NCBI RefSeq assembly: GCF_014645195.1
Contig: NZ_BMLK01000008.1
Location: forward strand, 62,001 to 126,000
Reading direction: 5' to 3'
DNA from: Novosphingobium indicum
GTDB taxonomy: Bacteria > Pseudomonadota > Alphaproteobacteria > Sphingomonadales > Sphingomonadaceae
DNA length: 64,000 nt
Shown here: piece after piece, positions 53,161-59,943 of the stretch
How the letters are laid out: the number at the start of each line of letters is the position of its first letter
How positions within the stretch are numbered: position 1 is the first letter of the stretch
Position numbers and translations under genes: made by a program
The notes under the pieces: generated by a model
Databases searched by the model: none
Told to the model about the DNA's origin: nothing
The model's input: only the letters and a program-made list of their open reading frames with translations

Positions 53161-53588
53161 TTGAGGCTGGTCGCACGCTGCTGGAGCACCTCGATGAGAT
53201 GGGGATCGAGCCCCAGGGCGCGCTTTGGATTCATTTCTACCACCTCAAAGATTGGCGCTACACCGTGGTAACTGATTTTGTTGATGTTATTGGTAGAAGG
53301 AAAACCTATGCGCTGATCTCCAAGGCGCTTTCACAATTCGATCCTATCGACGGACTGAGTTTGGTAGACGTTCACCTGTCGGCGCCGTCTGAAGTGCTGC
53401 CCAAGGTGCTCGGAGGCATATTCCATATCGACGGCGATGGCACGGGTGTGGCTTCTGTGAAGGAATGCACGATCAATGACATGCCGGTGGATGCTGAAAT
53501 CTACAGGCTCAGGCCGGCTCGGGAAATGGCACTAGCGCAAAGAGCCGCGAGGAAGACATTGCGCAAGTTGGAAAAACTCCCCGCCTGA
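53130..53588 (+). CDS. Hypothetical protein coupled to the HEPN gene
   Basis: A 152-residue protein from the ATG at 53130, within the end of the HEPN gene. It has an alpha/beta pattern (ALWIHFYHLKDWRYTVVTDF, LSLVDVHLSAPSEVLPKVLG). It has no recognised family. As a coupled partner of a HEPN protein it may be an antitoxin or co-factor. Confidence 0.55.
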   Translation: MAIERVAPDLIEAGRTLLEHLDEMGIEPQGALWIHFYHLKDWRYTVVTDFVDVIGRRKTYALISKALSQFDPIDGLSLVDVHLSAPSEVLPKVLGGIFHIDGDGTGVASVKECTINDMPVDAEIYRLRPAREMALAQRAARKTLRKLEKLPA

Positions 53589-53591
53589 GCC

Positions 53592-53996
53592 TTGCTCCCA
53601 TTCTCCCTCGCCGTCGTCGGCGCTGACTACCCCAACAAGTCCGGACCCGACCGCCGCTTCGAGATCGCCATGTGCATCCCCGGCGAGCCGGTCGACCTGC
53701 GCCCCGAACCCGACAACGCGGCAGATGAGCGCGCCGTCGCCGTCTACTCCGCGCGCGGCATCCAGATCGGCTACCTCACCGCCGAGCGCGCGCCACGCAT
53801 GGGACAGCTGATCCGCAGCGGGGTCGAGTGGTCTGCCATCTTCCAGGAGCCGGCACCTTACGGCGCGGTCGTGCGCGTCGCCTTTGATGGCGAGCAGCCG
53901 GAACTGCCTCTGCGACGAGAATCGGCTCAGCACGATCTCGATGAGGTTCGCGACTATGATCCGGGCTGGATGCCCGACGAAGAGTGGCCAGACTGA
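53592..53996 (+). CDS. HIRAN-domain protein
   Basis: A 134-residue protein with TTG start at 53592. FSLAVVGADYPNKSGPDRRF, then DLRPEPDNAADERAVAVYSA and GIQIGYLTAERAPR match the HIRAN domain, which recognises damaged or stalled DNA ends. As a stand-alone phage version it may act in DNA-end sensing. It is the last gene before the rightward promoter. Confidence 0.8.
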   Translation: MLPFSLAVVGADYPNKSGPDRRFEIAMCIPGEPVDLRPEPDNAADERAVAVYSARGIQIGYLTAERAPRMGQLIRSGVEWSAIFQEPAPYGAVVRVAFDGEQPELPLRRESAQHDLDEVRDYDPGWMPDEEWPD

Positions 53997-54000
53997 AAAT

Positions 54001-54053
54001 GTGGGACAAGTCCTACTTATTAGATTGACACGTAGGACCAGTCCTACTATTCA
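54001..54053 (+). promoter_or_regulatory. Rightward early promoter with two repressor operators
   Basis: Operator 3 GTGGGACAAGTCCTAC (54001-54016) and operator 4 GTAGGACCAGTCCTAC (54032-54047) are 31 bp apart, as at the leftward promoter. TTGACA at 54025-54030 serves as -35. Operator 4 fills the spacer, and TATTCA at 54048-54053 gives a 17-bp spacing. Confidence 0.75.
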
Positions 54054-54117
54054 GTCTCCAACAGCCCAGCGGTGAGCCGAAAGCGCAGACCCAACGGGCC
54101 CTTCGTTGGAGATCGTC

Positions 54118-54465
54118 ATGGCACACCCCGCCAACATCACCGAAGCCCGCGCGATGCTCGCCCCGTTCGTGGGCGCTCGCCTGAACCGCAGCCGCAACGC
54201 TGACGGCTACCTGATCCCCCGCACCGTATTCGTCGACATCTTCACGCCCGGCGTGGCGTTCGTGGATGCCGATGTGCGCGCCGTGTCGGATGATGGCATC
54301 GAGGTCAGCCGCATGGGCGGGTTCGCCGAGGTCGCGCGCTGGTCCGACGTCGAGGAAATCCGGTTCAGCGGCGAAGGTCGCCCTGATCGTGTGCTCTACT
54401 TCGGCGACGATGAGCCGGAAGGCCGCGCAGCCGAGAGCAACATTCCGATGGGAGCGGCGGCATGA
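54118..54465 (+). CDS. Hypothetical protein, first gene of the rightward early operon
   Basis: A 115-residue protein with GGAG about seven bases upstream of the ATG at 54118. It starts MAHPANITEARAMLAPFVGA and continues with beta strands (RTVFVDIFTPGVAFVDADVR). No family was recognised. Its gene leads the operon directly after the promoter. Confidence 0.62.
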   Translation: MAHPANITEARAMLAPFVGARLNRSRNADGYLIPRTVFVDIFTPGVAFVDADVRAVSDDGIEVSRMGGFAEVARWSDVEEIRFSGEGRPDRVLYFGDDEPEGRAAESNIPMGAAA

Positions 54466-54917
54466 ACATGACCCAGCAAGCCCGCGTCATGGTCGCTGCC
54501 GACCGCGACGCCCGCCCGGCTCCGAAGGAAGTCTTCGCGGCATGGCGCCTGTCCCCGGACAACCCGCGTGCCGAGGCCATCCCGTGCACGATCGGTGAGG
54601 TCCGCACGCTCGATGAGGCGGTGAATGCCGCGCTCGTCGGCAATGCCCTGCAGCACAAGGACGCGCTCGTTGTGCTGGTCACCGATACCGTCTCAGCCAA
54701 GCGCATGGCGCACTTCTACGCCATCAAGCAGGACACCAAGGCGCCCTACGTCTTCGACAAGGAGAAGGGCAGGGCGGTGAAAGCCAAGCGCTTCTATCCC
54801 GCCGCGCTGTTCACGATGGCCGTGTCCGAGTTCTCGCCGGTCGAGCCGTTCCGCTGGAGCCCCGGCGCCGATGTGGTGGGCGCTGATCGCGACCTGATCG
54901 ATGGGAGGGCACGATAA
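54462..54917 (+). CDS. Hypothetical early phage protein
   Basis: A 151-residue protein coupled to its neighbour by ATGA. It contains an alpha/beta region (DALVVLVTDTVSAKRMAHFY AIKQ) and a Lys-rich basic middle. No family was recognised. Confidence 0.6.
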   Translation: MNMTQQARVMVAADRDARPAPKEVFAAWRLSPDNPRAEAIPCTIGEVRTLDEAVNAALVGNALQHKDALVVLVTDTVSAKRMAHFYAIKQDTKAPYVFDKEKGRAVKAKRFYPAALFTMAVSEFSPVEPFRWSPGADVVGADRDLIDGRAR

Positions 54918-55168
54918 TGCCTGCAACCCGCGCCGATGGCCGCCCGGCCTACGTGAACGCTCCGCCCCGCCTGCGCCAGAGCACGGTCAACAGCACCCGT
55001 AGCTACTCGCAAAAGCTGCGCGAAATGCGCTGCGAGGAGGCCCAACTGGCCCGCGAGGCTGGCGAGGATCCGCAGCCGGGCCCCGGCAACGGCACGGCCT
55101 ACGCGATCCTCGGCCTCCTCACGCTCGCCGTGTGGCTCGTCCTCTTCAAGGGCCTCGGCCTGATCTGA
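54917..55168 (+). CDS. Small hypothetical membrane protein
   Basis: An 83-residue protein with a polar, Arg-rich N-terminal part and one C-terminal membrane helix (AILGLLTLAVWLVLFKGLGL). It overlaps the upstream stop by one base. It would face the cytoplasm; role unknown. Confidence 0.55.
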   Translation: MPATRADGRPAYVNAPPRLRQSTVNSTRSYSQKLREMRCEEAQLAREAGEDPQPGPGNGTAYAILGLLTLAVWLVLFKGLGLI

Positions 55169-55219
55169 CCCCCCGCAGCACCGACCGGCTCAGTCCCCCC
55201 TGCCGGATATGCTCAACCA

Positions 55220-55247
55220 GTGTCGCCCTTTCGGTGCAGGGCGACAC
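55220..55247 (+). promoter_or_regulatory. 10-bp hairpin before the ERF gene
   Basis: GTGTCGCCCT (55220-55229) pairs perfectly with AGGGCGACAC (55238-55247) across an 8-nt loop, 15 bp before the ERF start. There is no T-run, so it is more likely an mRNA processing or translation control hairpin than a terminator. The rest of the 94-bp gap shows nothing else. Confidence 0.5.
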
Positions 55248-55262
55248 ACAGGGAATGACGCG

Positions 55263-55991
55263 ATGAACGCTCAGACCGAGATCAAGCCTTCCATCATCGG
55301 CGCACTGGCGAAGGCGCTCGCCGATGTCGAGGGCGCGCAGAAGAACGCAGAGAACCCGCATTTTAAGAAGACCTATGCGGACCTCTCGTCGGTGATTGCC
55401 GCGATCCGTCCCGTAGCCAAGCATGGTATCTGGTACCGCCAGGTTCCGAAGCGCGATCCTGACGGTGCGCTGATCGAGACGTTCTACATTCACGAGAGCG
55501 GGGACGAACTGTCGGCGGGCGAAATGTTCGTTCCGACCAACAAGCGCGATCCTCAAGGCTTCGGCTCAGCAGTGACCTACTGCCGCCGCTACGCGCTGCA
55601 GACGGCCTTTGGCATCGCCACGGAAGACGATGACGCAGAAGCCGCCATGCGTGGTGCCGAGCGCCGCGATCCATCCAATGGACGGCAAGGCAACGGCAAT
55701 CAGCGCCACGAGCAGCATCAGGACAGGCAGCAGCAAGGACCTGAGCTTATCAGCGAGGCGCAGTGGTCACGGATCGTCGACATTCTCGACAACCTGAAAC
55801 TCAATCCGGCGCCGTATCTCGACCATTTCAAGGTCAACAACCTCAAGCAACTGACCTCCGCGCAGGCGATGAAGGTCATCAACAACCTTGAGGACAAGTT
55901 CGCCGAGAAGGCGAAGGAACAGACAAACCGCGCCGGCCAGTCCGATGGCGGCGACTTCAACGACATCAACCCGGACGATGTGCCCTTCTGA
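55263..55991 (+). CDS. erf: ERF-family single-strand annealing protein
   Basis: A 242-residue recombinase. The ERF core is at residues 10-125: ALAKALADVEGAQKNAENPH, FKKTYADLSSVIAAIRPVAK and FGSAVTYCRRYALQTAFGI. The linker is Gln/Asn/His rich, and the end (DGGDFNDINPDDVPF) is acidic and like the end of SSB proteins. It should pair complementary strands in phage recombination, together with SSB encoded 1 kb downstream. Confidence 0.9.
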   Translation: MNAQTEIKPSIIGALAKALADVEGAQKNAENPHFKKTYADLSSVIAAIRPVAKHGIWYRQVPKRDPDGALIETFYIHESGDELSAGEMFVPTNKRDPQGFGSAVTYCRRYALQTAFGIATEDDDAEAAMRGAERRDPSNGRQGNGNQRHEQHQDRQQQGPELISEAQWSRIVDILDNLKLNPAPYLDHFKVNNLKQLTSAQAMKVINNLEDKFAEKAKEQTNRAGQSDGGDFNDINPDDVPF

Positions 55992-56004
55992 GGAGCCCTG
56001 CACG

Positions 56005-56988
56005 ATGCTCACCCACTACAAATCCAGCAAGGGCGCGAAAGAGATCGCAACCATGCCGCTGCCCTACGCGAAGAACGCGCTTGCCAAGCTGCATCGCGAG
56101 GAGCCGGAGCGTACCGCCGAGATCGAAGCCCTGACCGCGCACGTCGAGCGGCTCGAAGCCGAGGCTGCCGAAAGCGACACGGAAACGCCGGTTCGCGACG
56201 GCCCGGCGCCGATGGGCGACAACAACCCGCCAACTCCGATACGCGACAAGGCCGCACCGAGCCCCACGGGCCGCAGTGCCATCGACGCCCATGTTGACGA
56301 TCTGCTGACCGAGGCGGCGAATTGGGCCGATGGCTTCGTGATTGAAAGCCAGGAACAGGCCGACGCGGTCGGTCGCCTCATGCGCCAGCTGCAGCAAGCC
56401 GCAAAGCTGGTCGATGACAACGCTGCCGAGGAGAAGAAACCTCACAACGAAGCCATCGCGAAGATTGCGGAGTGGCAGAACGGCTACACGTCCAAGGGCA
56501 AGAAGACGATCCCGGACGGCAAGCTGACCAAGGCCATCCTCGCATGCGGCAACATGTCCACGGCATGGTTGACCAAGAAGGACGAGGAGCGCCGCCAGCG
56601 CGAAGCCGAAGCTGCCGCGGCTGCCCAGAAAGCCGCGCAAGAAGCCATCGCTGCACGCGAGGAGGCGAAGACCTCTACCGACCTCGCCGACATGGACAAG
56701 GCCGACGACATGCTCGCCAGTGCCGAGGACCTGCTCAGGCAGGCCAAGGGTGTGAGCAAGGAGCGTGTCGGCGCTGGCGGCGGCGAGGGCACGCGCTCGC
56801 TGGGCCTGCGGTCGTACTGGCGCGCCGAGATCACGGATCAGAAGGCCGCGCTGCTCCACTATCTCGCGCAGCAGCCCGAGGCTTTCCGCGAACTCATCCA
56901 GACGCTCGCCGACCGCGATGCGCGCAACGAAGCCACGCGCCGCAACATCCCTGGCGTGACATTCCACGAAGACAAGAAGGCCGCGTAG
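56005..56988 (+). CDS. Hypothetical coiled-coil protein in the recombination operon
   Basis: A 327-residue protein. An N-terminal module ([20 protein letters not shown]) is followed by a proline-rich spacer ([20 protein letters not shown]), a helical body and a long Ala/Glu/Lys coiled coil ([20 protein letters not shown]). The C-terminal end ([20 protein letters not shown]) is well ordered. It lies between ERF and SSB; a role in single-strand handling is possible. No family was recognised. Confidence 0.6.
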   Translation: MLTHYKSSKGAKEIATMPLPYAKNALAKLHREEPERTAEIEALTAHVERLEAEAAESDTETPVRDGPAPMGDNNPPTPIRDKAAPSPTGRSAIDAHVDDLLTEAANWADGFVIESQEQADAVGRLMRQLQQAAKLVDDNAAEEKKPHNEAIAKIAEWQNGYTSKGKKTIPDGKLTKAILACGNMSTAWLTKKDEERRQREAEAAAAAQKAAQEAIAAREEAKTSTDLADMDKADDMLASAEDLLRQAKGVSKERVGAGGGEGTRSLGLRSYWRAEITDQKAALLHYLAQQPEAFRELIQTLADRDARNEATRRNIPGVTFHEDKKAA

Positions 56989-56990
56989 TT

Positions 56991-57500
56991 ATGGCAGGCA
57001 GCGTCAACAAAGTAATCCTAATCGGCAACCTGGGCGCCGACCCGGAAGTGAAGTCGTTCCAGAACGGTGGCCGCATCGCGAACCTGCGCATCGCCACATC
57101 CGAGACGTGGAAGGATCGCCAGACCGGCGAGCGCCGGGAGCGTACCGAGTGGCACAGCATTTCGGTTCAGTCGGACGGCCTTGTCGGCATTGTCGAGCGC
57201 TATCTGCGCAAGGGCTCGAAGATCTATGTCGAGGGCCAGCTGCGCACCCGCAAGTGGCAGGATCAGCAGGGCAACGACCGGTACACGACCGAGGTCGCGG
57301 TCGGCGGGATGGGCGGCAAGATTACCATGCTCGACAGCGCCGGAGAAGGGCAGGGCGGTGGCCGGTCCAACGATGGCGGACGCGGTAACCAAGGCGGAAA
57401 TGGCTGGGGCTCGCAGGGTGGATCGAGCGATTGGGGCTCTGGCGGCGGCAGTGGTGGCGGTGGCTTCGGCGACGACCTCGATGACGATATTCCATTTTGA
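56991..57500 (+). CDS. ssb: Single-stranded DNA-binding protein
   Basis: A 169-residue SSB. The OB fold starts [20 protein letters not shown] and includes [39 protein letters not shown] and [15 protein letters not shown]. The tail is Gly-rich and ends DLDDDIPF, the conserved acidic tip that recruits partners. The gene starts two bases after the previous stop. Confidence 0.95.
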   Translation: MAGSVNKVILIGNLGADPEVKSFQNGGRIANLRIATSETWKDRQTGERRERTEWHSISVQSDGLVGIVERYLRKGSKIYVEGQLRTRKWQDQQGNDRYTTEVAVGGMGGKITMLDSAGEGQGGGRSNDGGRGNQGGNGWGSQGGSSDWGSGGGSGGGGFGDDLDDDIPF

Positions 57501-57511
57501 GGGGATGACCG

Positions 57512-57943
57512 ATGTCTGACCCCCTCAAGCGCACCATCTTCCTCGTTGGCGATACCCAGCGTCAGCACGCGAAGAACCTCATCGACCAGGCGCCGCCCAA
57601 CTTCGTGATGCGGCTCGGCGAGGCGACCCGCAGCGATGCGCAGAACCGCAAGATGTGGCCGATGCTCGCCGATCTGCAGGCGCAGGTGCCCGAGTTCGCC
57701 GAGTTCAGCGCGAACGACATGAAGCTGCGGTTCCTGAACCTGCTCGGCATGGAGATGCGCTTCCTGCCAGCGCTTGAGGGGCAGGGCATGTTCCCGGTCG
57801 GCATGAGCTCATCGATGCTGACCAAATCGCAATTTTCCGGGCTGATCGAACTGATCTACGCCGTTGGCGCCAAGCATGGCGTGCAGTGGTCGGAACGCTC
57901 AGCCGCCTACTTCGCAGAGGAGCTTGGCCGCCATGCCGCTTAA
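57512..57943 (+). CDS. NinB-like recombination protein
   Basis: A 143-residue protein resembling lambda NinB (Orf): RSDAQNRKMWPMLADLQAQV, then MEMRFLPALEGQGMFPVGMS SSML and GLIELIYAVGAKHGVQWSER. Such proteins help load recombinases onto SSB-coated DNA. It is 12 bp after the SSB gene. Confidence 0.82.
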   Translation: MSDPLKRTIFLVGDTQRQHAKNLIDQAPPNFVMRLGEATRSDAQNRKMWPMLADLQAQVPEFAEFSANDMKLRFLNLLGMEMRFLPALEGQGMFPVGMSSSMLTKSQFSGLIELIYAVGAKHGVQWSERSAAYFAEELGRHAA

Positions 57944-58292
57944 TTTCGTCAATATGCAAGTTGTGGTCGACGTCCGCGACGTAGACGATGCCAAGCGAGC
58001 CGCCGTTGAGGAGGGCCACGAGGGCATGGTCGTGACCGTGTCGGCCGACGTTGATATCGACGAAGCGCTTGAAGAGGCGACCGTCGAGCAGCTGCGGGAA
58101 GCCCTTGGGCGTGAACTTCCCGGTTACACGGCTGATCAGCTTGTTGCGATTGAGGCGTGCCTCAACGCTGTTGCTGCGCACGATATGACGACCGCGAGCG
58201 CGATGCTTCCGCGAATTTTCGAGCATACTGCCCAGATTGAAGCCGCTGAACGCGCCATCCATGCCAACCACTTCCGGAGTGTCGCTGCATGA
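57933..58292 (+). CDS. Hypothetical early protein
   Basis: A 119-residue protein from the ATG at 57933, overlapping the NinB gene by 11 bp. The first half is beta-rich (MQVVVDVRDVDDAKRAAVEE, MVVTVSADVDIDEALEEAT), then helical (GYTADQLVAIEACLNAVAAH). No family was recognised; it is coupled to the helicase gene by a 4-bp overlap. Confidence 0.6.
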   Translation: MPLNFVNMQVVVDVRDVDDAKRAAVEEGHEGMVVTVSADVDIDEALEEATVEQLREALGRELPGYTADQLVAIEACLNAVAAHDMTTASAMLPRIFEHTAQIEAAERAIHANHFRSVAA

Positions 58293-59404
58293 GCTGGTCC
58301 CCGCAACAGGATGCCGCGATCCGCGGCGTGAAGGCATGGCTAGCCGATCCCGCTGCCAAGCAATGCTTCCGGCTGTTCGGCTATGCAGGCACCGGCAAAA
58401 CGACGCTGGCTAAGGAACTGGCCGGGTCCGTGAAGGGCAAGGTGCTCTATGCCACCTTCACCGGCAAGGCCGCTCTCGTGCTCCGCAAGAAGGGCTGCGA
58501 AGGCGCCTCGACGATCCATTCCTTGATCTACTGCGTGGAAGTCGACGAGCGGACCGGTGAGGCGGAATTCAAGCTCAACGATGAGAGCGACCTCGTCGAT
58601 GCCGCGCTGCTGATCGTGGACGAGGTGTCCATGGTCGGCGAAGCGCTGGCCCGCGATCTGCTCAGCTTCGGTACGCGCATTCTCGTTCTGGGCGATCCGG
58701 CGCAGCTGCCGCCCGTGAAGGACGAGGGCTTTTTCATCAACGCCGAACCGGACGTGATGCTGACCGAGGTCCACCGCCAGGCACAGGACAACCCGATCAT
58801 CCGCATGTCGATGGACATTCGCGCGGGCAAGCGCCTGCAGATGGGCCAGTACGGCAACAGCCTTGTGACCCGCAGTCGCGACATTGGCCGCGACAAGCTG
58901 GGCGAACTCGTTCTCGGCGCTGACCAGCTGCTATGCGGTCTCAATCGAACCCGCACGTCCTACAACCAGCGCATCCGGGCCATGAAGGGCCTGCGCGGGT
59001 CGCTGCAGCCGTGGCATCCGACCGCAGGCGACCGCCTCATTTGCCTGCGCAACGACAAGACGAAGCACATATTCAACGGCGGCCTGTGGGATGCCGAGGT
59101 GATCGAGGACCTTGGCGGCAAGCTGGAAATCACGGCCAGTTCGCTCGACGAGAAGCGCGATCCGATCAAGGTCGAGGTGTTCGAGGAGTTCTTCAACGGC
59201 ACCGAGCAGACCGTCCCATGGCAGGAGAAACGCGGCACGCAGGAGTTCACCTTCGGGTGGGCGATCACGTGTCACAAGTCGCAGGGCTCCCAATGGGACG
59301 ACGTGATCATCTTCGATGAAAGCGGGGCTTTCCGGGATGCGAAGAAGAACTGGCTCTACACGGCCGTAACCCGTGCGGCCGAGCGCGTGACGGTGATCGT
59401 ATGA
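58289..59404 (+). CDS. RecD/Dda-like SF1 DNA helicase
   Basis: A 371-residue SF1 helicase. Motif I FGYAGTGKTTLAKE, motif Ia ATFTGKAALVLRKKGC, motif II LLIVDEVSMVG, motif III LVLGDPAQLPPV, motif IV LTEVHRQAQDNPI and C-terminal motifs FGWAITCHKSQGSQWD and YTAVTRA are all present. Size fits phage Dda-like enzymes. It should unwind phage DNA in recombination or restart. Confidence 0.92.
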   Translation: MSWSPQQDAAIRGVKAWLADPAAKQCFRLFGYAGTGKTTLAKELAGSVKGKVLYATFTGKAALVLRKKGCEGASTIHSLIYCVEVDERTGEAEFKLNDESDLVDAALLIVDEVSMVGEALARDLLSFGTRILVLGDPAQLPPVKDEGFFINAEPDVMLTEVHRQAQDNPIIRMSMDIRAGKRLQMGQYGNSLVTRSRDIGRDKLGELVLGADQLLCGLNRTRTSYNQRIRAMKGLRGSLQPWHPTAGDRLICLRNDKTKHIFNGGLWDAEVIEDLGGKLEITASSLDEKRDPIKVEVFEEFFNGTEQTVPWQEKRGTQEFTFGWAITCHKSQGSQWDDVIIFDESGAFRDAKKNWLYTAVTRAAERVTVIV

Positions 59405-59943
59405 GTGTTCCGCTTCTCTCCGATCTGCGCGTCCCGCCGGTTCCCGGACAGTTCTACATGGTCCCGGTTGTGCCCTACATCTACTGCGGCGTGAAAGGTG
59501 ATTGGCCGGTCATCGGGCCGATGCACACCGATCTGGAGCACTTCAATTTTCCGGATGCGCACTATCACGTGGACCCGAGATTTCTAACTGAGCAGCAAGC
59601 GCGCCGCGTCGAGAGATACGGCGGAACCTTCTACGGCTCGCTGGCTGCGGTGACACAGGCGCAACCGCTGTTTCGTCGCGGTGAGCCGCACGAGAAGGGC
59701 CGGCCTATCCTCAAGCTTCGGAAGTGTCGGTCTGCGGACACGCCTTACGTGCATGGCGGCAAGCCGGTAATTCAGGCCTTGCGCGCCGACTATCCCAATC
59801 CAGCCGAACCCATCCGGCGTACCGATGGCCGCCTGCTGTGCCCGCACCGCAAGGCCGACCTCTCCAGTCTCGTACCGGATGACCAGGGCATTGTGACCTG
59901 CCCCCTGCATGGGCTGCACGTCGATTGCAGGAGGCCTGCATGA
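59401..59943 (+). CDS. Phage protein with C-terminal Rieske [2Fe-2S] motif
   Basis: A 180-residue protein. Residues 1-135 have no recognised family. The C-terminal part has LLCPHRKADL and TCPLHGLHVD: Cys147-x-His149, 17 residues, Cys167-x2-His170, matching the Rieske cluster-binding pattern. Rieske clusters carry electrons; in a phage a redox sensor or partner of an oxygenase would be unusual. A zinc-binding alternative cannot be excluded. It is coupled to both neighbours by 4-bp overlaps. Confidence 0.7.
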   Translation: MSVPLLSDLRVPPVPGQFYMVPVVPYIYCGVKGDWPVIGPMHTDLEHFNFPDAHYHVDPRFLTEQQARRVERYGGTFYGSLAAVTQAQPLFRRGEPHEKGRPILKLRKCRSADTPYVHGGKPVIQALRADYPNPAEPIRRTDGRLLCPHRKADLSSLVPDDQGIVTCPLHGLHVDCRRPA

